Assembly (NCBI GenBank): GCA_017591395.1
Contig: WEDG01005183.1
Span: forward strand, 33,212-97,211
DNA: 64,000 bases
Source: Schistocephalus solidus
Taxonomy: Eukaryota; Platyhelminthes; Cestoda; Diphyllobothriidea; Diphyllobothriidae
Direction of reading: 5' to 3'
Shown here piece by piece: positions 10,891 through 21,894 of this stretch. Below the pieces are notes generated by a model. It did not search any database and was not told where the DNA came from. It saw nothing but the letters and a program-made list of their open reading frames with translations. Position numbers and translations under genes: made by a program. How positions within the stretch are numbered: position 1 is the first letter of the stretch; each line of letters opens with the position of its first letter.

Positions 10891-13689
10891 ATCAACAGGA
10901 CCCCTTTAGGATCTCTGTAATTTGGCATGCGTAACGAAACTGCCTCCTCACACACCACCTAGGATCAACTTCTGTAATTAGCGGCCTGAGAGGCGAACGT
11001 TCTTCGGGCACGCAACGGTAAGACGTGGTTATAATGAATTAACCGTTTATTTAAGAGAAAGGCAACGAAATCCGTACAAGACAGGAACTAGGGCACCCAG
11101 AATCTGTTAATTCCATAGATCACTAATTATTATTTCGCATATTCTAAACACATGTTGAAATACCTTCTTGGACAAAAACGAACTGATCAACAAATTTAAG
11201 CGTATTACTACGTTTTTCTCCCCCAAAGTTTGAGACAACCAGTACCGAGAGGCTGACGGTGGAGGTGACAGAGGGATTTTAGAAGCGGACTGTGGGCTCC
11301 TGCAGTGAGCTGACAAATTTGGAAACATAAATTCCATTCCTAACGCGCGATTTATGACAAGCCCTGACGTTCATTCTTCAGTTGTACTCGCGGTTTTCTC
11401 CGAAATACGAATTTTCTCGTCAATCCTCTGCGCTGGGCAGTAATTGAATACGAGGTATCGGCCTCACCACAGCGTCCATCGAACGTCATGAGCGAAGACG
11501 TCACTAACTCGCCCACGTGATGGGTGCATCTGAGACTTGCATGCCAATCTGTTAATGGGGAAATATACATGCGCTGCATCCACCCAGCTCTATTCTCGTG
11601 ATCCGATAGCAAGGTCATGACGGCTGATGAGAGCGTGCACAAAGGCTGATGGGATCAAAATTACGCATATGCACGCCACGGACGTTTCGTCCCCAGACGA
11701 ACAAACTCTCACGAGCACCACTAAGACCGCAGTATACAAGAAACACTACAAACCAATCACGAGCCAGAAGGACAAAGCTATCGCACCTTAGCTGCCGGCG
11801 TGTCGTATTTCATCCATAGCACAGCTAGTTGTTTATCGTGAAAAAGCGTAGTTTGGTTGACCTCGTGTGTCAGCATCAGATCGAAGCCACAGATGAAATT
11901 GAGTCGCCCGAAAGTCGTTTCTAGGGATGAATAGTGACAGTACTCTTGGGTGGCCCCGAGCCACGGCTTCTACCGCTACAATAATTCTGACCGTGCCAGG
12001 GACTCAACAGTGGAAGAGAGCCACGAGAATCAGTAAGTCTGCTTAGGTCTCCCCTTTCCACCTGCTTGCAAATGGTACTCCACGTGGGGAGTATGGCGAC
12101 AGTTCTAGTGAGCCTGATCAAACCCAATCTGCAGTAGTAAAGATCGGATAAAGGTATTTGAATAATCACCTCCAGGTATACAGTTTCAGGTTGAGCTGAC
12201 CTCATTTTAGCCCTCTCGCCTCGCCAGCCACATGCCCCGGATCCATCTTTATGTGCTGTCTCGACACCGGGAAAGGCCCTGCGCCACCATGCCATGGAAC
12301 ACACGGTGGAACGCGACGCTCATGGCCGTGACGAGAAATAATCGAAGATCCGACGCCATAACCCAAACAGCCAGTCCTCATCTGAGGTGCCAGTGACCGG
12401 GAACGCCCGCTCTGTTCCCTACTAGCCAAGCCGGATATTTTCAAGCATTAAGGGCCGACCGGGTGGATATTTGGTACTCGTCAACCCCCTTGTGTTTGAG
12501 TAGCATGATGGATCGGCAGGCGCCACTGAGGGCCCCTCCAGCAGTCTAAATCCCCCAAATAACAGCTGACAAGCCTGAGAAATTTCCAAATTTGCAGGCT
12601 AATGGAAACTCATCAAGAGCCAAACACGGTCATTGATACACCCTAGACGATAAATAAGTCGACTGTCTTGCATTCGTCGTTCATGCGTGACAGTACTTCC
12701 TCAATCCTTTGCGTTGTCATTTTTAAACCAATACTCAATTATCTAATCCAGTAGGCTCGTCTAATTGACTCAGGGTATGTGAGACCCCCGAGCCCAGTGG
12801 GTGACCGGATGAAGCATGATTCGATACAAGACCGAGCACCCAACCATAACACGGGTGGTTGCGGACGAAAATTCGTGTAATGAAGGGTAGTAACTTGCCT
12901 TCGTCACAACAACGCCATCGAGGCAGTATTATGCATGAAGCGAGCAGCTCACTTTACCCTCAGATACGACAGTTGACGTGTGGTAACATTAATTGGCTGC
13001 TGCTCCCACGCGCATTTCAGGATCAAACAAATGTTCCTGCGCCCCATCCTGCCAGTCTTACATACCTGTCAGTATGGAATTTAATTAGTCGTCAAAACAT
13101 TGACATAAAGCTGACAAGCCGATCCAGCTTTAACAATTACGTTCAATAAATCCGACCGACACATTCGCCACTACAAAGTCGCAAAAAAGCAGAGCAAAGC
13201 GGAATCCAAAAAAGAATATTTATTGCAATCAACCAACTAACGTAAATCAAATGGTATAAAACGGAAGAAATTATATGTAAATCAAATCTGGTGACATTTA
13301 GTCCAGCAAGTAGAATTAACACGTGAAAACTCCATTAAAGTTTGACTGTCACTTTTACCTAAGATCAAGCAGACAAACTAGCCGAATGTATAAATATAAC
13401 AGCCGCGAATCCACAATGGTCACCTTAGATAATGGCTATTTAATTGTTGACCTCAGGCCAGAATTTCCAGCGCTGTTGCTGAATATGACTTCATAGCTTA
13501 AGGTAGTCCTAAGCTCCATGAGGGCAGTAAAATGAGCTACAAGGAACCATTAATGCCTAGTTAACGAACCAAATACAATTTAATCAAAAATTGATATGGG
13601 CGCACAGAGTGCTACTCATTTTACCGACCCTTGATGGGATGGAAGGCTGAGTGGACCTTGGCGGAAAGACCCGCCGGTAACCAAAAAGA
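10891..13689. other. No recognisable gene
   Basis: Intergenic DNA downstream of the L12 gene. Open frames at 11,107-11,642 and 11,921-12,444 on the minus strand and 12,859-13,149 on the plus strand show no motifs. A CTGAGACTTGC-TGCCA segment near 11,531 recurs near 7,920, so low-copy repeats are probably present. Confidence 0.5.
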
Positions 13690-13695
13690 TTTATT
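13690..13695 (-). promoter_or_regulatory. Poly(A) signal of the L12 gene
   Basis: AATAAA on the minus strand only 3 nt after the TAA stop (13,701-13,699). This implies a very short 3' UTR of perhaps 20-30 nt, plausible for a highly expressed ribosomal protein gene. Confidence 0.7.
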
Positions 13696-13698
13696 GAA

Positions 13699-14261
13699 TT
13701 AATTGGTAACGACAATCTCGCCAGAGTTGATCTTTTCAATGACTGTCTGTGGAGTCTCACCGTCGATTGTGCAGCCGACCGAGCGCGCGGTGCCTAAGGA
13801 AAGGGATAAGTCGATACCCAAACGCTTACCCAGGACCTCCTTAACGGTCCCTGCGAGGTCACGAGCGAGACTACGCGGCCGCATCGTCTTCGCTACTTCG
13901 AGGACATCATCGAAAGTTATGCTGCCGTTGTGCTTAATATTCTTAACCTTTTTACGATCCCGCACGGGTTCTTTTAAGGCTTTGATGAGAAGTGACGAGG
14001 CGGTAGGCACAAACGATACGGTTGCCTGACGATTCTGTATGGTAAGTTTCACCGTCAGTCGCAGTCCTTTCATGTTTTGGGTTTCCTTGGCGATATCCTC
14101 CGCCACCTTCTTTGGAGCCAAGCCCAAGGGACCAAGTTTTGGTGCCAGGGAAGAGGTTGCAGCGACCTCTCCACCCGTAACTCTCAGGTATACTAAAGGC
14201 GTCAGGTTTTACAAATAACATTACCGACGGTTACGGCAGTAGGGTCGATTTTTGGTGCCAT
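13699..14261 (-). CDS. RPL12: 60S ribosomal protein L12 (uL11), three exons
   Basis: Component of the large-subunit stalk base, binding 28S rRNA at the GTPase-associated centre. Exon 1 is 14,225-14,261 (ATG at 14,261-14,259, first residues [10 protein letters not shown]); exon 2 is 13,830-14,192; exon 3 is 13,699-13,793. Joined they give 165 codons including the stop, so 164 residues against 165 in human L12. Hallmarks: [14 protein letters not shown] near the N-terminus, [11 protein letters not shown] (the start of the mature fold), [51 protein letters not shown], then TARSVGC and a C-terminus with INSGEIV. Both introns follow GT-AG. A direct reading of the genome runs through intron 2 without a stop and adds 12 false residues. 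It is the only intact gene in the window and lies just left of the retrotransposon block. It looks functional. Confidence 0.97.
13794..13829 (-). other. L12 intron 2, 36 nt, in frame and stop-free
   Basis: Begins GTAAGC and ends CTTTCCTTAG on the minus strand. Removing it restores the universally conserved [12 protein letters not shown] junction (human KEILG-TAQSVGC). Its length is a multiple of three and it contains no stop, so gene finders will tend to read it as 12 extra residues ([12 protein letters not shown]). Confidence 0.93.
14193..14224 (-). other. L12 intron 1, 32 nt
   Basis: Begins GTAATG and ends CGCCTTTAG on the minus strand and splits a Val codon in phase 1 (G in exon 1, TA in exon 2). 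Removing it yields TVVYLR, matching human KVVYLR. Very short introns near the 5' end of genes are known in trematodes and other flatworms. Confidence 0.93.
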
Positions 14262-14272
14262 GTTGCGAGAAC

Positions 14273-14274
14273 CT
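14273..14274 (-). promoter_or_regulatory. Possible 3' splice acceptor in the L12 5' UTR
   Basis: On the minus strand CGCTTTTCTAAG ends at this AG, 11 nt before the ATG. It could be the acceptor of a 5' UTR intron or a trans-splicing acceptor for a spliced leader; flatworms use both. The short pyrimidine tract makes it only a suggestion. Confidence 0.3.
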
Positions 14275-14633
14275 TAGAAAAGCGTGCCTGCCAAGACGAG
14301 CGCCTTAACTCTTCAACTGTGCAAACAAACAAGCCAAATTGCCAAGGTCATTCAGTTACCTCGTAAATCATAGGTTTCAGGGGGGTAGCGTACCTACCAT
14401 CGCCTTATTTTCTAACGGACTTGAAATAACTTCTGAAGTGACCACATGCGTAGTTATGAGCCCAACCTTAAGCAAAATTTTGCTTTACAGACGGTTGGGA
14501 AGAAGGGATAGGAGGTCGGATAAAAAATAAGGAAGAGCAAAACTAGAGCAAACCACAAATCTCATCCTGCTATCTTGGGTGTTCTAAAGAGCCTGAAGTT
14601 GAATCCCAAGAAACAAACGTGTAGCAAGCTGCA
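14275..14633. other. Region between L12 and LINE element B
   Basis: Holds the L12 promoter side and probably the 5' UTR of element B. I see no TATA box or other clear promoter motif. Confidence 0.4.
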
Positions 14634-17120
14634 ATGGGGAAAAACCATAACAGGAGGACAACGTCACAATCAACTCTGATGGATTCATTGAAGCATTCAG
14701 ATGAGAGTATGGTAAGAGGTAGACTAAATCCCAACTAGATCTCTGTAAGCCGTTCTCGTTCCCCTAAGGAGAACTTTAGGAGGAAGCGAAAATTCCAAGC
14801 ACCAGGATCGGCAACAGTGTTTAGTTATTCAGGATTTGCACGAGTCAACTGCAGTCCGACCTGAAGACCGTGTCGCCGAAGACCTTGCTTCGTTTAATGG
14901 CCTCCTAAACCAGTTGCTCCCACCGGGCGTGGAAGTAAAAGTTATTAAAGCATTCCGGATCGGCAAAAAGTTTGAAAACAGCCTAGGAACGCCGCGACCG
15001 CTACCTCTCAAAATAATGCTAGAGAGCAAAGACCAAATCAAGGCGATCCTACCCAAAAAAAACTGACCCCCGTCAATCGCATAAAGAGGTTTTTTAAGCG
15101 GACTACTCCCCTGCGGAAAGGCTGAAACGCCGGGAACTTGTCTTGGAACTACAATAAAGACTGAAGGCTGGCGAACTCAATCTGGCTGTTTTCAAGGGGA
15201 AGGTAGTTCAAAAGAATACGAATTTTCCATTGAACCAACCGATTGTTCTAAGGACAACGGCAGCCACCTCACTAACGCCAAAACCATCAGGGAACAAATT
15301 GACAAAGAGATGTCAGAACTGATTCCGTAACGCCCAGCGTTCTCACTAAAGAAACCAGAGTTACCGAAAATCATCAAGAAACGGAAGAGACATACGACCT
15401 TGACGTTAGAGGAGACGCAGTTAGGCCCATAAAATTGACAAACGCAACAGGAAATTTGGTTGGTGCAAAATTGAAGTGCTTGTATGCAAATGCACAAAGC
15501 CTTTTATCAAAAATTGATGAGTTAAAAATTTGCCTTGCCGAAGTATCTCCGGATGTGATAACAGTAACCGAAACCTTGCTGTCGGGCAGTATTTGAGATA
15601 GCGAAATAACATTGTATGGATACCAAATATATCGGATGGACAGAGAAAACCGACAGGGTGGTGGAATAATTGTGTATGTGAAAGACGTGCTAATAGTGTC
15701 TGACAAGACCCAGGCAGCACTTCTGTTAGAAAGAAGGAGGAACTTACGGGGATCGCATAAACAAGTGTTTTTTCAGCCGGATTACGAGCCGAGGGGAACG
15801 GCTGAAAATGAGGGAACTTCGGAAAGAATTGATGGAGAGAATTGGCAGAGGAGAGAAACGGCTGAAAATCAAAGACGGTCAAATAGTCCACATAAATGGG
15901 TCATTCCTGTGGCTAAAACCTGTAACAATGAAGGCTGGGTCTCCCCGACGAATCGATCATTGAAAGTCATCTCCGCAAATGTACAAAGCCTGTTCAACAA
16001 GCTGGATGACCTAAGAAACGTTGTTGACGAAATAAAACCAGACGTTATGGCTTTCACTGAAACGTGGCTTACTGCAAAAATAACTGATTCCGAAATATCC
16101 CTCAGAGGATATCAGCACTTCAGGAGAGATAGACCAAGTCGAGGAGGAGGAGTCATAGTTTATGTCACTCGCAAGCTGACCGCAATGGCTGACATACATA
16201 TTCCATTACGCGATGTGGAAGTCTTAAGCATTACTATATCTGCTAAGTATTCTAGACCACTGACGATATCGGTTGTGTACCGTTCGCCTTATCAGACTTC
16301 TGATCAAGATCTCATTCTCATAACGGAACTCTACAAAGCCAGCGAGAAGAAAGCTAACCTCATTGTTGGGGATTTTAACGCTCCTGATATTGACTGGAAA
16401 ACATGGACTGCGCCGGGAATGCCAGATAACTTCAACCACAAACTACTACAATGGGCAACAGACAAACTTCTCTCTCAGTACGTCACCTTTGGAACACGGA
16501 CGAGAGAAGGACAACAATCAAACTGTCTTGACCTGATTTTTTTACCCGAGATGAGGAAAATGTGCTAGACATACAGGATCGACCGCCATTAGGTTCAAGT
16601 GATCACATTACGCTGTGCTTCGAGTACTCACTGTTTTCCAAACCAAATTTACCCGATACTTGGGTAAGAAACATTTGGAAGGGGGACTACTCACTTATGA
16701 GAAGACAACTGTCAGAGATATCCTGGGAAACAGAACTACATGGTGAAACCAATAAAGATTGGACGACATTGAGTTCGTTATTGAAAAGGATTGTTTACCT
16801 CAACTGTCCTCTCAGGAAAAAGACAACCACAAACCGCCCAAAGTGGATAAACTCAAACTTGCAGGCCTCTTTCAAAAAAAAGAAATCGCTTCTGGAGGCG
16901 TTACAGACAAACCGGCTCCGATGCTCACTTACGGGAATATAAGCAGCAACGCAACGTTTGTAAATGTGAGGCTACTAAGCTGCGGAGGAAGTTTGAGCTA
17001 AACATACTGCAAAAAATCGTTGGAACACCCCAAAAATGCTATATGGCTACATAAGGAGTACAAAGAAAATTCAGGAGATGATACCTGCCCTTAGGTCTGC
17101 AGACGGAAAACTGGAGACCG

Positions 17121-18233
17121 ATGACCAGGTTAAAGCATCCCTTCTTTCCAAATTCTTCCAGACCGTCTTCACTAGTGAGCCTAATAATTTTTGCTGCTAT
17201 TCAAACAGTTTGTCAACCAATGTGTACCCCCCCTTTACCTTACTCCTCCATCTCCTCCTCATCCACAACAGAGGACCTAGACCTAGACTTTTCACCGACC
17301 GTAGTTAAAACCGAATTACTCCGTATAAAACCAGCCAAGTCGCCTGGGCCGGATAGAATTCCTGCATTAGCCCTAAGAGAACTTGCTAACGAACTGTGTA
17401 TACCACTGTCCATCATATTCCAAAAGTCCTTTGAAGAAAGCAAACTCCCGGAAGAATGGAAGTGCGCATTCATCGCCCCGATCTATAAAGGAGGTTCACG
17501 ACTCGACTGTGAAAATTACCGCCCTGTCAGTTTAACTTGCATAGCGTGCAAAATAATGGAGCGTATTATCAAGAGGCATTTAATGCGCTATCTGGAAAAC
17601 AACCAAATCCTATGCGATGCCCAACACGGCTTCCGTCCAGGACGTTCCTGTCTCACGAGTGCCCTTCAGTCGCACGAGAAATGGACAAAGGCCACAGATA
17701 AGGGTCATGCAGTAGATGTTGTATTTTTTGACTTCAAAAAAGCCTTTGATAGTGTACCACACGGGCTTCTTTTGCAGAAGATTTGGAACGTAGGAATTCA
17801 AGGAAAACTTTTCAATTGGATCAAGAGTTTCTTGTCTTTCAGAGTACAGAGAGTTGTTGTTGGAAACTCTAGCTCAGAATGGGTAAAAGTAGAAAGTGGT
17901 GTTCCACAGGGTTCTGTTTTGGGCCCCCTACTCTTCCTAATCTACGTGAACGACTGTCTCAACGACCTAGATTGTGAAGCTGTCATGTTTGCAGATGACA
18001 TTAAAATATGGACTGAAGTCAGCTGCGCTGATGACGCAAAAGGGTTACAATCGAATATCGACAAACTAAGTGCCTGGTCGGCTAAGTGGCTTCTTAAGTT
18101 TAATGTATCCAAGTGCGTGATCCTACATCTAAGCGCCGGTCGAAAAGTATCTCTGAGACACCAGTACTTTATTAATGGCACTGCATTAAAAGAGGTGAAA
18201 CATACAAAGATCTGGGCATGTGGACAACTGTGA
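17121..18233 (+). pseudogene. A2 reverse transcriptase, near-intact frame
   Basis: Long frame covering most of the non-LTR reverse transcriptase of A2. Motifs in order: K-SPGPDRIP (RT-0/1), NYRPVSLTC (RT-2), GFRPGRSC (RT-2a), FDFKKAFDSV (palm, first catalytic Asp), GVPQGSVLGP (RT-4), FADDIKIW (catalytic pair), then thumb. It breaks at about 18,205 by a frameshift (KEVKHTK-D-LGMW); the C-terminal domain resumes at 18,355 and runs to 18,822. Catalytic residues are intact. It is pseudogenic only by frameshifts, which may be partly sequencing errors. Confidence 0.85.
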
Positions 18234-18984
18234 ATTTGATGCCCTCAGAACACTGTAAGAAAGCAGTCCAGAAGGCAACATGTACACTACATTGGATCAG
18301 ACGTGCGTTTAAAATATTCCCCCTGATCTATTCGGAAAAGTCTATGGCGCCTTTGTGAGACCACATTTAGATTACGGAGTACCAGCTTGGATACCGTGGA
18401 TGAAGAAAGATGTTGACCTCCTCGAACAGGTGCAACGGAGAGCAACGAAGATGGTTGACGGTCTTAAGACTTTACCGTACCAAGAAAGATTGAAAAAGCT
18501 TGACTTATTTCCTCTTTCCTACAGGCACTTACGGTGTAGCCTGCTCTGGACATTCCGGATTATCCGGGGCCATGATTCCACCCTGAGATCGGAGGATTTC
18601 TTCGACTTTGCCTGCACAACTCATCTGCGTGGTCATCCTTACAAGGTTAATAGCGAACGCACGCGATTGAACCTCAGAAAGTTTTCTTTCAGCCAACGAG
18701 TGGTTCGACCTTGGAACTCGTTACCAAGTGAGATGGTTACCTCTGAAAGCATTATTGATTTAAAAGAAGGCTTGATTGCATTGTATTTGACAAAAGACGA
18801 CTGTCACAGCCTGATTTCTTAAAACCAGCCTTTTAAAATCTTTCGGGCTCTACTTTTCTTCCACAATGTTTCGCTTATGGCTGTGAAAACGCATTTGAAG
18901 TTATGTTATGCTTTGACTCAAACATTTTAAAATGTACAACATTTTATATTGACTGTACACATGCAATGATAACCTAACATTAAT

Positions 18985-19015
18985 AGGGTCATCAAGGGCA
19001 ATGCCTGTAACCCTT
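18985..19015 (+). promoter_or_regulatory. CR1-type 3'-terminal hairpin of A2
   Basis: Nested pairing: AGGG with CCCT (outer) and AAGGGC with GCCT (inner), closed by a 3-nt loop, followed at once by tandem repeats. Same layout as at 21,721, 24,686, 30,434 and 26,829. Probably the template signal recognised by the element's own reverse transcriptase. Confidence 0.6.
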
Positions 19016-21720
19016 CAAAATATACATATATATAAGACGAACAAGGTTGCGTGCAGCTCGGAAGCCATATGGTTGAACATCAAGGCCCTTGGCTCTCCAT
19101 GTCTATATGTCCTCATTGTCTATCGGCCACCTAGGATAGCCCGAGTCGCGGACACTCACTTGTTGGAACAATTAGAAAATTTCTCCAGTCGACCTTATTT
19201 TATAATTATGGGTGACTTCAACGCCCCAGGAATAAACTGGAGCACTGTTCAATCATCATGCCCGAAATCGACTTTTGATTATGTTTTACTGCAAAAGACC
19301 TTGAAGGCACTCCTCACACCACATGTCCCTTTCCCCACCAGAACACGTGAAGGACAAAGGGCTAACTGTCTTGACCTGGTTTTCACGAAAACATCAGGCA
19401 GCATTGACGAAATTATTTCAATGCCTCCGACCGGTCGTAGTGATCATGTGGTGCTTATGTGGGACTACTCCTTATTCTCCGTTGCGCCTGCTATAGAAGA
19501 AAAACGGCGTAAAGTTTGGCGAGGAAACTTTCATCAGATGAGAGCAGATTAAACAGACATCAACTGGACCTCAATGTTTTCGAGCACCGTGAACGAAGAT
19601 TGGGAGTCCTTCCGAAATGTTCTTCTGCAACTTATGGACAAACACTGCCCACTAACGAGTGTCCATCACAGCAAGCGTCCTGGGTGGCTAGAGAGCAACT
19701 TAAAAAGGGAAATAAACAGGGAGCACAAGTTGTGGAGAAAATATTGCGAGTCTAATCAAGTAGCCTATTTTAATAAGTATAAAACACAGAGAAACAAAAT
19801 GAGAAGCCTTATTCTCAAAACGTGAAGAGAATTTGAGAAGACTTTGCTGCAAAAGGCAACGCAGAATCCAAAGTGAGTCTACAGTTACCTCCTTAGATAT
19901 ACAAGGAATAAACATCAAATATCGCTGATTAAGACTGCCGTGGGCGTCGAAATTTCTGAAACCAGGAAAAAAAGCCGAGTACTTTTCACAGTTCTACCGC
20001 TCAGTCTTCACAAACGAGGCAAGGTTCCTTCGTCCCTCCGTGGATAACCCGCCGACTGCAAGCATTAGCCACATACTATTCTCAGAATTTCTGATCCAAA
20101 AGGAATTAAAAGAACTAAAAGAGTCGAAATCCCCAGGACCAGACCAGCTTCCACCCAAGGTTCCGTAAGAACTCACCAATGAACTTTCCGCACCTCTGTC
20201 AGTGCTCTTTCAAAAGTCATTTGACTCCGTAACACTTCCTTTCGATTGGAAGCTGGCACATATAACTCCCTTGTACAAAAGCGGTAGCCGGGCGTCAGTG
20301 ACAAACTACAGGCCCATAAAGCTTGACGTGCATCCTTGGCAAGATTATGGAAAGGATCATCAAGAGCGAATTGGGGAAACTCCTAGAGACTCATAATTTG
20401 TTATCAAGCTGTCAACAAGGGTTCAGAAAACGAAGATCATGCACAAAGAATTTGCTGTATTCGCTCAAGATGTGGATCCAAGCACTTGAAGATAGACACG
20501 CGGTTCACATTGCCTTTATAGACTTTCAAAAGGCCTTCGATACTGTGCCGCACGAGAGACTGCTGTACAAGCTAGAAAGAATTGGAATCAGAGGTAACCT
20601 CCTCAAGTGGATCGAAAACTTCCTCGTGGGTCGGCGCCAGGTTGTGTGCATCGGCCAAGAGAGGTAAAGTTATGCTGCGGTCGAGAGTGGGGTTTCTCAG
20701 GGGTCAGTACTAGGGCCAATACTGTTTTTAATATACGTGAACGATTGTGTCAGGAATCTCGACTGTGAAGCAGCAATGTTTGCCGATGACATTTAATCTG
20801 GAATGTAATCCAGAGCCCTGCTGACGAAGATAAACTGCAGATCAACGTAACTCGGTTGGAGGCGTGGTCGAATCATTGGCTTTTGCGGTTCAAAGTCGAT
20901 AAGTGTACAATACTTCGCTTAGGCAACCCATCTGGATTTGCCGAAAGTAGAAGCTACTTTCTCAACGGTGACGCCTTAAAAGACGTGGAAACCCAAAAGG
21001 ACCTTTGTGTGCTGACGACCACCACCTTAAAACCATCGTCTCACTGCTCGAAAGTGGCGAAAAGGGCAAGTTCGGTGTTGCATGCCATCAGACGAGCCTT
21101 TTTGGATTTCGATGAAGATCTCTTCGCTAAGACTTTTTGAAAATTCATTAGGCCGCATTTGGAATATGCTATGCAAGCTTGAAAAACTTTGGACAGTTCA
21201 AGATCCGAACTGTCTCGAAAGAGTACATAGGAAAGCCACCAAAATGGTTGGAAGTCAAAGCTCCTTGCCATATCCAACCCGCCTAATGAATCATAATCTG
21301 TTCCCTTTGAGTTATAGGCAAATGCGTGGTGATCTCCTGCAGACATTCCGCATTGTGAAGGGATTGGATTGTTGCCTGGAATTCTCGGACTTCTTTGAAT
21401 TTGCCGCCATGACCCATCTCCGAGGTCACCCATTGAAACTGCGTGTCCAGCAGGCGAGACTGGATGTGCGCAAGTTCTCCTTCTCTGTCAGAGTGGTTAA
21501 ACCATGGAATGTCCTCCCTGAAGACGTTGTGATGTCACCATCGCTGGGAAGCTTTAAAAGGAACCTTGACAGTTTTATGTTCCGAAACGAGCCTGAGCGA
21601 TGAGGAATTTATCTTAACCCTCGAGAGTCGTGCACCACTTGTCATATTTTATGACCGCATTTGTACCTTTGCAACCCACTCGGTTTCTCTGTATACCGCA
21701 CTTAATTTTACGTTACAAAT

Positions 21721-21751
21721 AGGGTACTAAAAGGCCCATCCCTATTTCCCT
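21721..21751 (+). promoter_or_regulatory. CR1-type 3'-terminal hairpin of element B
   Basis: AGGG...AAAAGGC-ccatcc-CT...CCCTC. The outer AGGG/CCCT pairing is kept; the inner stem is weaker than in A2. Followed by AATAAATTGAATTGAG, the start of a short tandem tail. Confidence 0.45.
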
Positions 21752-21790
21752 CAATAAATTGAATTGAGCAGGAATACAATTTGATGTAAT

Positions 21791-21894
21791 TCATTGAGAA
21801 AAATAGTCAACCACACTATTAAACCGGACTCAATCCTCAATAACGTGGAGCTGATGTGAAGGATCATCAAATTTATGTCTTGGAGCATCAAGAG
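21791..21894. other. Short spacer between elements B and C
   Basis: About 100 nt without recognisable content. It may be the unrecognised 5' edge of C or original host DNA. Confidence 0.3.

Larger units (their letters stand above)
15710..19033 (+). mobile_element. CR1-like LINE A2, nested in element B
   Basis: A 3,324-bp, 5'-truncated copy flanked by the 5-bp target-site duplication AAGAC (15,705-15,709 and 19,034-19,038). It starts in the ORF1 C-terminus (RNLRGSHKQVFFQPDY). The complete ORF2 endonuclease follows from 15,958: VISANVQSLFNKL, FTETWL, GGGVIVYV, VVYRSPY, GDFNAPDIDW at 16,370-16,400, then SDHITLCFEY at 16,600. RT runs 17,290-18,210 with PAKSPGPDRIPA, GGSRLDCENYRPVSLTC, FFDFKKAFDSVPHG, GVPQGSVLGPLLFLIYVND and FADD at 17,989-18,000. 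The C-terminal domain ends in TAA at 18,822. The 3' UTR ends in a hairpin (18,985-19,015) and an (ATATAC)n-like tail. Few frame breaks, mostly at homopolymers (7 T at about 16,537), so it is young. Copy E on the minus strand is almost identical. Confidence 0.93.
14634..21790 (+). mobile_element. CR1-like LINE element B, interrupted by A2
   Basis: One element in two parts: 14,634-15,709 (ORF1 and start of the endonuclease) and 19,034-21,790 (rest of endonuclease, RT, 3' UTR). ORF1 starts at ATG 14,634 and has a basic, Ser/Arg-rich N-terminus and an RRM/CTD-like part (VAEDLASFNGLLNQLLPP to about 15,060). The endonuclease begins with LYANAQSLLSKIDEL at 15,480 and reaches GGGIIVYVKDVL at 15,660-15,695. 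It resumes without loss at 19,039 (TNKVACSSEAIW) and continues with IVYRPPR and GDFNAPGINW at 19,210-19,245. RT: KSGSRASVTNYRPIKL (about 20,280), the IAFIDFQKAFDTVPH palm (20,510-20,555), SQGSVLGPILFLIYVNDC and FADD (20,778-20,790). The C-terminal domain ends at 21,603. Several stops and shifts (19,551; 20,168; 20,667; 20,795) make it inactive. The 3' end is a hairpin at 21,721-21,751 plus TGAATTGAG-type repeats. Confidence 0.88.

Noticed and set aside
12202..12444. Gly/Arg-rich minus-strand frame overlapping another at 11,921-12,304
   Set aside because: Two overlapping frames in GC-richer DNA with no motifs; composition explains both.
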